Part shown: piece by piece, positions 5,890-10,985 of the stretch | Numbering within the stretch: the first letter of the stretch is position 1 | Layout: every line of letters starts with the position of its first letter | Source: an uncultured Collinsella sp. | GTDB lineage: Bacteria > Actinomycetota > Coriobacteriia > Coriobacteriales > Coriobacteriaceae | Length of the DNA: 10,985 bases | NCBI GenBank assembly: GCA_900552295.1 | Contig: URZB01000027.1 | Span: forward strand, 1-10,985 | Direction of reading: 5' to 3' | Notes under the pieces: generated by a model | What the model was told of the DNA's origin: nothing | Database searches by the model: none | What the model saw: the letters and a program-made list of their open reading frames with translations, nothing else | Made by a program: the position numbers and the translations under genes

Positions 5890-5920
5890 CATATAAAAGG
5901 CGCCCGCGTAAGGGGCGCCT
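5890..5920 (-). terminator. Intrinsic-terminator-like hairpin touching the panE ribosome binding site
   Basis: On the minus strand an exact 8-bp stem AGGCGCCC / GGGCGCCT (5920-5913 and 5905-5898) with a seven-base loop is followed by TTTTATAT and then at once by GGGGAG, the ribosome binding site of the gene starting at 5875. It could end transcripts of the 64-residue gene upstream, or act as an attenuator in the panE leader. TATAAC at 5973-5968 (minus) is a possible -10 box upstream of the hairpin, without a good -35. Confidence 0.65.
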
Positions 5921-5996
5921 GATGGATTGTATGCTGCCGGGGTGATTGATGGGTGCGCGGGGCGGCTGTTATAAAAAAGAAACGTTTGCCTGGACG

Positions 5997-6191
5997 TTAC
6001 ACTGCGGGGCAGACCGCAAAGACGCGGGCGGGGTATCCGACGCCATCGCGGACCTTGGGGAAGGTGCAGAAGATGACGGCGCTCGTGGCTGGAAGCTCGT
6101 TTAGATGGTCCATGACTTCGATCTGATAGCGGTCGACCGAGAGGATGTATTGCTCGCCGGGGTAGGGGTAGGCGTCCTCGCGTGTGGTCAC
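5997..6191 (-). CDS. 64-residue protein resembling the C-terminus of cyclase/arylformamidase proteins
   Basis: The product includes QIEVMDHLNELPATSAVIFC and then FPKVRDGVGYPARVFAV. From memory this follows the last part of cyclase-family hydrolases (the arylformamidase type), where a strand is followed by 'E.L.NL..LP', a hydrophobic strand, then 'lP.ki..G.GsPvR..A'. The catalytic HxGTHxDxP region of that family is absent, and no frame upstream supplies it. The GTG at 6191 has AAAGGAGA five bases upstream, an excellent site, so the short form appears to be translated. It may be a remnant that gained a start, or a small protein with that fold element alone. No activity should be assumed. It is divergent from the aldo/keto reductase gene and upstream of panE on the same strand, with a terminator-like hairpin between them. 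Confidence 0.65.
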   Translation of the reverse strand: MTTREDAYPYPGEQYILSVDRYQIEVMDHLNELPATSAVIFCTFPKVRDGVGYPARVFAVCPAV

Positions 6192-6353
6192 GCTCGTCTC
6201 CTTTCATCGGGCTTTTTGCTGATGTTAAAGCGGTGCCGTGACGGCCTGATTTCTGCTGCGTTACGATACGTTCTCGATTGCGATTCCGATGTGTTTCGAT
6301 GACGTGACGGGTTTGTTTCGCCTTGTCAGGGCTTCGATGGGAGGGGAGGGGCC

Positions 6354-7544
6354 GTGCAATATCGCGTTGACCCCAAAAGCGGCAACCGTATCTCGGCGTT
6401 GGGGCTGGGCTGCATGAGGTTTCCCGGTGCGCCGGGACGCCCGGATGCGAAGACTGCCGACGCCATCATCTTCCGTGCGGTGGAGCAGGGGATTAACTAC
6501 CTGGACACGGCCTATCTCTATCCCGGCAACGAGGCTTGTGTGGGTGCGTCGCTTGAGCGATTGGGGCTGCGTGACCGGGTGTTGCTGGCGACCAAGTTGC
6601 CGCATGCTTCGTGCAAGTGTGCGGAGGATTTCGACCGGTTCTTCGACGAGCAATTGCGCCGCCTGCGGACCGACCATATCGACTATTACCTCATGCACAA
6701 CATTACCTCGCCCGCCCAGTGGGAACGTGTGGTGGCGTTGGGCATTGAGGACTGGATCGCTCGTCAAAAGGCGGCGGGGCGTATTCGCCAGATTGGTTTT
6801 TCGTACCACGGCAGCGCGGCGGATTTCCTGACGATGCTCGATGCATATGAGTGGGACTTTTGCCAGATCCAGTACAATTACGCTGGAGAGCGATATCAGG
6901 CGGGAACAGCGGGGCTCATGGCCGCCGCCGAGCGAGGTCTCGCGGTGTTTGTGATGGAGCCGCTGCTGGGCGGGCGTTTAGCGGGCAAGCTGCCGCCACG
7001 GGCCCGCGCTGTGCTCGATAGTGCCCGTGACCCGCATTTGCGCACTCCTGCCGCCTGGGGTCTTTCGTGGGTCTGGAATCATCCTCAGGTGACGATGCTG
7101 CTTTCGGGTATGACCGATACCGCGCAGGTGGATGAGAACGCGGCGTTGGCCGATCGGGCCCTGCCGGATTCGATGACAGCTACTCAGCTCGATGCCATCG
7201 CGCACGTGCTGACGGAGTTTGAAAAATCGAATCGCGTGCCCTGCACGGGATGCGGCTATTGCATGCCATGTCCCAAGGGCATCAATATCCCTGGATGTTT
7301 TGCCGCCTACAACGCAAGCTATGCGCACAGCTGGTTTACGGGTCTATCGCAGTACTTTACGGCGAGCGCGGTGCGCACAAGCGAGGCCAAGCTGGTGAGC
7401 AATTGCGTCAAGTGCGGCAAATGCGCGCGCCACTGCCCGCAGCATATCGATATCCCCGAGCGTCTCGATGACGTGCGCCGACGCTTCCAGCCGGGCCCCG
7501 TAACGGCCATGCTTAAAGTCTTCGGCAAAACACGCTCCTCATGA
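6354..7544 (+). CDS. Aldo/keto reductase with C-terminal two-cluster 4Fe-4S domain
   Basis: A 396-residue cytoplasmic oxidoreductase. Residues about 1-280 are an aldo/keto reductase barrel: GLGCMRFP near the start, NYLDTAYLYPGNE with the catalytic Asp51 and a tyrosine (Tyr54 or Tyr56), ATKLPH with Lys81, and YYLMHN with His115. RQIGFSYHG and QIQYNYAG are further barrel strands typical of this subgroup. Residues 297-306 (CTGCGYCMPC, then PKGINIP) and 351-361 (CVKCGKCARHC, then PQHIDIP) are ferredoxin-like Cys motifs that would hold two 4Fe-4S clusters. This points to electron transfer with ferredoxin or flavin partners in an anaerobe; the substrate is unknown. The GTG at 6354 has GGGAGGGGAGGGG just upstream. 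The stop codon overlaps the start of a repeated hairpin element that leads into the next gene. Confidence 0.95.
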   Translation: MQYRVDPKSGNRISALGLGCMRFPGAPGRPDAKTADAIIFRAVEQGINYLDTAYLYPGNEACVGASLERLGLRDRVLLATKLPHASCKCAEDFDRFFDEQLRRLRTDHIDYYLMHNITSPAQWERVVALGIEDWIARQKAAGRIRQIGFSYHGSAADFLTMLDAYEWDFCQIQYNYAGERYQAGTAGLMAAAERGLAVFVMEPLLGGRLAGKLPPRARAVLDSARDPHLRTPAAWGLSWVWNHPQVTMLLSGMTDTAQVDENAALADRALPDSMTATQLDAIAHVLTEFEKSNRVPCTGCGYCMPCPKGINIPGCFAAYNASYAHSWFTGLSQYFTASAVRTSEAKLVSNCVKCGKCARHCPQHIDIPERLDDVRRRFQPGPVTAMLKVFGKTRSS

Positions 7545-7630
7545 CCCTTTTATATCTTGTGATGGAATAGTTCCTGTTTGCGGCAGAATAGGGCGATAGC
7601 AGGAACTATTTCGCCGCAACTGATGGGAGG
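7541..7630 (+). promoter_or_regulatory. Repeated hairpin leader element, copy A (before the Gfo/Idh gene)
   Basis: After ATGACCCTTTTATAT, a 20-nt left arm (7557-7576) pairs with 7600-7619. The inner 11 pairs are perfect Watson-Crick pairs; the outer nine contain three G-T pairs and one A-C mismatch. The 23-nt loop (7577-7599) starts TTTGCG. The element ends in CTGATGGGAGG, whose GGGAGG is the ribosome binding site of the GTG at 7636. A second copy lies at 8708-8798; over 85 ungapped positions I count 64 identical. It overlaps the stop codon of the aldo/keto reductase gene. It may act as RNA (leader structure) or DNA (operator palindrome). Confidence 0.8.
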
Positions 7631-7635
7631 CTATC

Positions 7636-8655
7636 GTGGGTGACCGAGGTTTACGTAATGATTCGCGTGAGGTTCGTTGGGGCATTTTGGGCGCTGGGTA
7701 CATTTCTCATCGATTTGCATCGTCGCTTAAGAAGGCCGACGGGGCACGGCTGGTGGCTGCGGCCGGCCGCACTCCTGCACATGTCGAGGAATTTTGCCGA
7801 GCGTTTTCGATCGATGCTGCGCATGGCCATGCCTCGGTCGACGATAACGGCAATGCGGCTTATGACGCGCTGATTGCCGACCCCGATGTCGACGCAATCT
7901 ACTTGGCTCTTCCGCATGGCATGCATACGCGTTGGGCCTGTCGCGCGCTGCGCGCCGGAAAGGCCGTGTTGTGCGAAAAGCCGGCCGTTTTGAGTGTGGA
8001 AGAGGCTCTCTCGATTGTCTCCACCTCTCGCGAGCGCGGCGTGCTGTTTATGGAGGCGATGAAGAATCGGTTTTGCCCGATGCGCACTCGCGTGAAAGAC
8101 TTGCTTGCGTCGGGTGAGCTTGGCCGTATTGTCTCGATTGAAAGCGTGCAAAAGCTCGATTACGGCGAGTCTCCTTCGGGCTATCTGCTTGATCCGTTGC
8201 AGGGCGGCTGTCTATATGACATGGGCTGCTATGCGGTCGGTTGGTTTGAGGATTTGCTCGCGGGCGCGTGCGAGGTTTCGTCCCGTGAAGTTCGCTGGCG
8301 TGACGTATCAGGCGGCCGCGTCGATTGGGCCGACGAGATCCATATGAGCGTCGGCGGTATACCCATTCATATGGCGTGCGACGGCAAAGCAACATATGAA
8401 AGCCGCTTAACGATTGCCTGTGAGCGGGGCTCGTTGGAAATCGAGCGTCTCCATCGCCCCGAGCGCGCTCATGTGAAGTATTCCGACGGTCGAACGCTAG
8501 AAATAAATGCCCCGTTTGAGGTCGATGATTTCTACGGCGAAATCCAGCATGCGACGCAGCTCATTCAGGCGGGGAAACTCGAGAGTCCCGTCATGCCCCT
8601 TGCCGCCACGCAGCGCTGCGCGCACATCATCGATGCGATTCGTTTGAAACTTTAG
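7636..8655 (+). CDS. Gfo/Idh/MocA-family NAD(P)-dependent oxidoreductase
   Basis: A full-length 339-residue member of the family, cytoplasmic dehydrogenases of sugars, polyols or related compounds. The Rossmann start REVRWGILGAGYISHRFASS gives the GxGxxx loop at about 19-24. PDVDAIYLALPHGMHTRWA is the usual strand with the 'H...' loop, and AVLCEKPAVLS holds the CEKP motif (113-116) with the catalytic Lys. EAMKNRFCPMRTRVKDLLASGELGRI is the typical domain-boundary helix and turn of the trans-dihydrodiol-dehydrogenase-like subgroup, and QGGCLYDMGCYAVGW matches the conserved 'GG.l.D.G.Y' segment. The substrate is not predictable. The GTG at 7636 lies five bases after GGGAGG, which is itself the end of the repeated hairpin element. 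A terminator-like structure follows the stop. Confidence 0.94.
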   Translation: MGDRGLRNDSREVRWGILGAGYISHRFASSLKKADGARLVAAAGRTPAHVEEFCRAFSIDAAHGHASVDDNGNAAYDALIADPDVDAIYLALPHGMHTRWACRALRAGKAVLCEKPAVLSVEEALSIVSTSRERGVLFMEAMKNRFCPMRTRVKDLLASGELGRIVSIESVQKLDYGESPSGYLLDPLQGGCLYDMGCYAVGWFEDLLAGACEVSSREVRWRDVSGGRVDWADEIHMSVGGIPIHMACDGKATYESRLTIACERGSLEIERLHRPERAHVKYSDGRTLEINAPFEVDDFYGEIQHATQLIQAGKLESPVMPLAATQRCAHIIDAIRLKL

Positions 8656-8660
8656 GGCGT

Positions 8661-8718
8661 GGGGGCATGGCACCAGCGCTTGGAATGCCTGGAGGCCTTT
8701 GTCCCTGATGCCCCTTTT
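8661..8718 (+). terminator. Possible terminator of the Gfo/Idh gene, overlapping element copy B
   Basis: GGGGCAT (8662-8668) can pair with ATGCCCC (8708-8714), followed by TTTT. The 39-nt loop between them is long but contains smaller foldings such as GGAGGCC. The ATGCCCCTTTTATA is also the 5' end of the repeated element, and copy A has no matching upstream arm, so the pairing may be chance. Confidence 0.35.
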
Positions 8719-8798
8719 ATAACTTGCGGTGGAATACGGTCTGTTTGCGCCAAAATAAGGCACCAATAGACCGTATTTCACCGCAACTGATGAGGAGG
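8708..8798 (+). promoter_or_regulatory. Repeated hairpin leader element, copy B (before nfo)
   Basis: After ATGCCCCTTTTATAA, a 19-nt left arm TTGCGGTGGAATACGGTCT (8724-8742) pairs with 8768-8786 at every position, with a single G-T pair (G8732 with T8778). The 25-nt loop contains TTTGCG, AATA and AGGC as in copy A. It ends in CTGATGAGGAGG, the binding-site region of nfo. At four inner stem positions the pairs differ from copy A on both strands (G-C to C-G, T-A to G-C twice, C-G to T-A), and the G-T pair at the same stem position is kept in both copies. Confidence 0.82.
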
Positions 8799-8807
8799 GA
8801 GCTGGAG

Positions 8808-9674
8808 ATGCTGACGATCGGGTGTCATCTTTCGACGACGAAGGGCTATCGGGCGATGGGGGAGACGGCGCTGTCCATTGGCGCCAATACCTTTGCGTTC
8901 TTTACGCGCAACCCACGCGGTGGCAAGGCAAAAGATCTTGACATGGATGACGTGGCGGCTCTGCGCGAGCTTATGGCGCAAAACGACTTTGGACCGCTGG
9001 TGGCGCATGCCCCGTATACCTATAACCCCTGCTCCGCTAAGGAGCGAGCGCGCGAGTTTGCCCTGGAGGCCATGGCCGAGGATCTGCAGCGCATGGAAGC
9101 GCTGCCCGGCAACTACTACAATTTTCATCCCGGTGCGCATGTGGGTCAGGGGGCAGACGTCGGCATTCAGATGATTGTTGATACGCTGTGCCAGGTGATG
9201 TTTGAGGGACAGCAGACGACGGTATTGCTTGAGACCATGGCCGGCAAGGGCACCGAGGTGGGCCGTAGCTTTGAAGAACTGGCGTACATTATCGAGGGCG
9301 TTGCCGCCAAGTGCCCAGAGCTGTCCGATAAGCTGGGCGTTTGTTTGGACACCTGCCATGTGAGCGATGCCGGCTACGACATCATCCATGATCTGGACGG
9401 TGTACTCGACGAGTTCGACCGCGTGGTGGGTATCGATCGCTTGCATGCCGTACACATCAACGATTCGAAGAACCCTTGTGGCGCCCATAAAGATCGTCAC
9501 GAGTGCATCGGCAAGGGATACCTTGGCAGCGAGGAATTTGGTGGCGGTATGCAGGTTATGCAGAATATTGTATCGAATGGCCATTTGCGTTCGCTGCCGT
9601 TTATTTTGGAGACTCCGAACGAACTTGCAGGTTATGCAGCTGAAATTAGACTATTAAGGTCATTGCAGCAGTAA
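8808..9674 (+). CDS. nfo: Endonuclease IV (AP endonuclease)
   Basis: Base-excision-repair enzyme that cuts DNA 5' of abasic sites and removes 3' blocking groups. It uses three zinc ions in a TIM-barrel fold. The 288 residues match the family, and all nine metal ligands appear in the expected order: H67 (VAHAPY), H107 (YNFHPGAH), E142 (LLETMAG), D181 and H184 ([13 protein letters not shown]), H216 (HAVHINDSK), D229 and H231 ([11 protein letters not shown]) and E268 (ILETP). The start [14 protein letters not shown] matches the family N-terminus. I chose ATG 8808 for this reason and because GAGGAGGGAG lies 8-16 bases upstream; an in-frame ATG at 8790 lies inside the binding-site region and a frame open from 8724 runs through the hairpin. 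The gene stands alone after the repeated leader element. Confidence 0.97.
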   Translation: MLTIGCHLSTTKGYRAMGETALSIGANTFAFFTRNPRGGKAKDLDMDDVAALRELMAQNDFGPLVAHAPYTYNPCSAKERAREFALEAMAEDLQRMEALPGNYYNFHPGAHVGQGADVGIQMIVDTLCQVMFEGQQTTVLLETMAGKGTEVGRSFEELAYIIEGVAAKCPELSDKLGVCLDTCHVSDAGYDIIHDLDGVLDEFDRVVGIDRLHAVHINDSKNPCGAHKDRHECIGKGYLGSEEFGGGMQVMQNIVSNGHLRSLPFILETPNELAGYAAEIRLLRSLQQ

Positions 9675-9735
9675 TGACTGTCACAAAGTAGAGTATTCCA
9701 TTCACGTTATGGGTTTGTTTCAATCAGTTTTCTCA

Positions 9736-9764
9736 TTGCAGATTCGTAATTCCGGGTGCATAAT
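9736..9764 (+). promoter_or_regulatory. Promoter for the substrate-binding lipoprotein gene
   Basis: TTGCAG (9736-9741) and CATAAT (9759-9764) with a 17-bp spacer. The -10 matches the consensus at five of six positions; the -35 is weak. The start point would be near 9771, giving a leader of about 50 nt. The 147-bp gap after nfo shows no convincing nfo terminator; TCATT/AATGA around the nfo stop is only a 5-bp pair. Confidence 0.5.
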
Positions 9765-9781
9765 AGCCAACAGTTTTTGCA

Positions 9782-9803
9782 GACCTCTGAATCAAACGAG
9801 GTC
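9782..9803 (+). promoter_or_regulatory. Small leader hairpin before the lipoprotein gene
   Basis: GACCTC (9782-9787) and GAGGTC (9798-9803) form an exact 6-bp stem with a ten-base loop, ending three bases before the ribosome binding site GGAAGGAG. It may affect transcript stability or translation, or be an operator. A weak signal on its own. Confidence 0.35.
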
Positions 9804-9821
9804 ACCGGAAGGAGACTCATT

Positions 9822-10682
9822 ATGAAGCTGAAGAAGCTTGGCGCATTTGCCGCCACGGGTGCTATGGCGCTCGCCCTTGCTCTGACGGGCTGCGGTTCGT
9901 CCAACGCCACCTCTGGTTCTGATGCCGGTCCCAGCAGCTCTGACGACGCTAAGGTCGAGAAGGTCGACGGCTCCAAGGAGTACGCGCTCGTCAAGGACGG
10001 CACGCTGACCGTCGGCACCTCTGCCGAGTACGCTCCGTTTGAGTACAAAGATGACAACGGCGATTATCAGGGCTTTGACCTTGAGCTCATCAAGGCTATC
10101 GGCGACAAGCTGGGCCTGGATGTCGAGTATGTCAACAATGACTTTGACACGCTGGTTCCGGGCGTCGCTTCGGGCGCCAAGTATGACGTTTCCATCGCGG
10201 CTATCACCGACACGCCCGAGCGTGAGAAGGAAGTCACTTTCTCTGATTCCTACTACATGGACGATCAGGCTATCGTGACCAAGGTCGATAACACCGACAT
10301 CACGGCCGACAACTACAGCGAGAAGCTCAACAACGCCGACGCTACCATCATCGTCCAGTCTGGCTCGACCGCCGAGGCCTTTGCCCAGGAGAACTTCCCC
10401 AAGGCCAAGATCGTCCCCTACAAGGACGCCACCGAGTGCTTCAGTGCCTTGCAGTCCGATAAGGGCGACGCCGTAGTCACCAACCGCTCCGTTGCCAGCC
10501 AGCTGACCGCCGAGCAGTTCAACACCTGCCAGACCATCAAGCAGATCAGCACCGGCGAGGAGTACGCCATCGCCATCAACCAGGGCAACACCAAGCTCAA
10601 GGACGACATCAACCAGGCCATCAAGGACCTGACCGACGACGGTACCGTCGACGCCCTCATGGCTAAGTACAATATCAAGTAA
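9822..10682 (+). CDS. ABC transporter substrate-binding lipoprotein, polar amino acid type
   Basis: A 286-residue extracellular binding protein anchored by lipid. MKLKKLGAFAATGAMALALALTGCGSS is a lipoprotein signal with lipobox LTGC; Cys24 is the lipidated residue, followed by a Ser/Asp/Gly-rich linker. The mature part is a family-3 solute-binding domain: GTLTVGTSAEYAPFEYKD, then YQGFDLELIKAIGDKLGL, then FDTLVPGVASGAKYDVSIAAIT, the standard two-lobe start for cystine, glutamine or other polar amino acids. TPEREKEVTFSDSYY is the following hinge. EEYAIAINQGNTKLKDDINQAIKDL and a final MAKYNIK close it. No permease or ATPase gene follows within the window; a terminator and an unrelated secreted protein do. 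The partner must lie elsewhere. The ATG at 9822 has GGAAGGAG seven bases upstream. Confidence 0.95.
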   Translation: MKLKKLGAFAATGAMALALALTGCGSSNATSGSDAGPSSSDDAKVEKVDGSKEYALVKDGTLTVGTSAEYAPFEYKDDNGDYQGFDLELIKAIGDKLGLDVEYVNNDFDTLVPGVASGAKYDVSIAAITDTPEREKEVTFSDSYYMDDQAIVTKVDNTDITADNYSEKLNNADATIIVQSGSTAEAFAQENFPKAKIVPYKDATECFSALQSDKGDAVVTNRSVASQLTAEQFNTCQTIKQISTGEEYAIAINQGNTKLKDDINQAIKDLTDDGTVDALMAKYNIK

Positions 10683-10697
10683 AATAACTACTTGATT

Positions 10698-10747
10698 GCG
10701 CAAAGGCCCTTTTCGTTTTGGCGGAAAGGGCCTTTGCGCTTCTCTTG
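10698..10747 (+). terminator. Strong terminator after the lipoprotein gene
   Basis: An exact 15-bp stem GCGCAAAGGCCCTTT / AAAGGGCCTTTGCGC (10698-10712, 10725-10739), extended by T-G and C-G pairs to an eight-base loop, followed by TTCTCTT. It separates the lipoprotein gene from the next secreted protein gene. Confidence 0.92.
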
Positions 10748-10800
10748 ACGGAGAGCGTTTCCGTCTCGTTTTGCCGGCAACTTCTACGATAGGAGCCACC

Positions 10801-10985
10801 TTGTCTCGACTGAACAAAGGGGCCGCGGAGCAGCGTTTTCCACTGCCCTCGATGCTCCAAAAGCTGGCCTGTGCCCTGGCTGTGGCGCTCGCCCTGGTAT
10901 GCGCGGGGGCCTGCGTGCCCACGACCGCCCAGGCGCTTGAGACCGCAAAGATTACCGCCCGACCCAATACCGGTTCGGGTAGCGA
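10801..10985 (+). CDS. Secreted protein, N-terminal part (cut by window edge)
   Basis: The visible 61 residues start from TTG at 10801, with AGGAG (10791-10795) five bases upstream. They begin MSRLNKGAAEQRFPLPSMLQ if TTG is read as Met, then a hydrophobic core KLACALAVALALVCAGACV and a likely signal peptidase site after TTAQA, followed by LETAKITARPNTGSG. A start at ATG 10852 would give a shorter signal but has no binding site. The mature part seen is too short to place in a family; one can only say that it is exported. TACGAT (10785-10790) might be a -10 box but would leave the binding site inside or before the start point, so the promoter is unclear. Confidence 0.72.
   Translation, partial: MSRLNKGAAEQRFPLPSMLQKLACALAVALALVCAGACVPTTAQALETAKITARPNTGSGS

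Noticed and set aside
4820..5896. A 358-codon plus-strand frame opposite the panE gene
   Set aside because: It crosses the bidirectional terminator and overlaps the well-supported minus-strand reductase with intact active-site residues; no binding site.
7541..8798. The two hairpin copies as ends of an insertion sequence around the Gfo/Idh gene
   Set aside because: Both copies are in the same orientation, each is itself a hairpin next to a gene start, and no transposase lies between them; the enclosed gene is an ordinary oxidoreductase.
10745..10750. TTGACG as a -35 box for the last gene
   Set aside because: It overlaps the terminator tail and the hexamer 17 bp downstream (GTTTTG) does not resemble a -10 box.
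9792..10967. A 391-codon minus-strand frame opposite the lipoprotein gene
   Set aside because: It spans two genes and a strong terminator and its protein is a repetitive Val/Leu/Gly/Asp mirror of the sense gene.

Overview
The window reads as an ordinary stretch of chromosome from a high-GC, Gram-positive gut anaerobe of the Coriobacteriia, most likely Collinsella or a close relative. This is an inference from three things: GC-rich codon use, strong AAGGAGG-type ribosome binding sites with many GTG starts, and the gene set (a homocysteine synthase with a divergent LysR regulator, an aldo/keto reductase with a ferredoxin-like tail, and secreted Ala/Tyr-rich wall-type proteins). I saw no phage genes, transposase, CRISPR, tRNA or rRNA.

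Layout. Positions 1-1782 are on the minus strand: the start of a Gfo/Idh/MocA oxidoreductase (cut by the window edge), RNase HI, and a LysR-type regulator. The regulator is divergent from metY (2056-3366), which encodes O-acetylhomoserine sulfhydrylase. The 273-bp space between them carries a perfect LysR-type palindrome, a good sigma-70 promoter placed so that the palindrome sits near -66, and a leader of about 178 nt. That leader holds a 17-codon open reading frame with its own near-perfect Shine-Dalgarno site and two Cys codons. This looks like two-level control of sulfur amino-acid synthesis: LysR activation plus a leader-peptide switch. A strong terminator follows metY.

Positions 3679-4851 hold a secreted protein with a Tyr/Gly-rich C-terminal domain and a 68-residue membrane protein, both on the plus strand. 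A bidirectional terminator separates them from a minus-strand ketopantoate-reductase-family gene (4961-5875) and a 64-residue protein (5997-6191) that resembles only the C-terminal end of cyclase/arylformamidase proteins.

From 6354 to the end everything is on the plus strand: an aldo/keto reductase with two 4Fe-4S motifs, a second Gfo/Idh/MocA oxidoreductase, endonuclease IV (nfo), an amino-acid-type ABC substrate-binding lipoprotein, and the start of another secreted protein (cut by the edge).

The most unusual signals are two. One is a hairpin leader element of about 90 nt that occurs twice, directly before the Gfo/Idh gene and before nfo; four base pairs in its stem have changed on both sides between the copies. 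The other is the Cys-containing leader peptide in front of metY, whose CTCCT segment can pair with three different AGGAG sequences, including the metY ribosome binding site.
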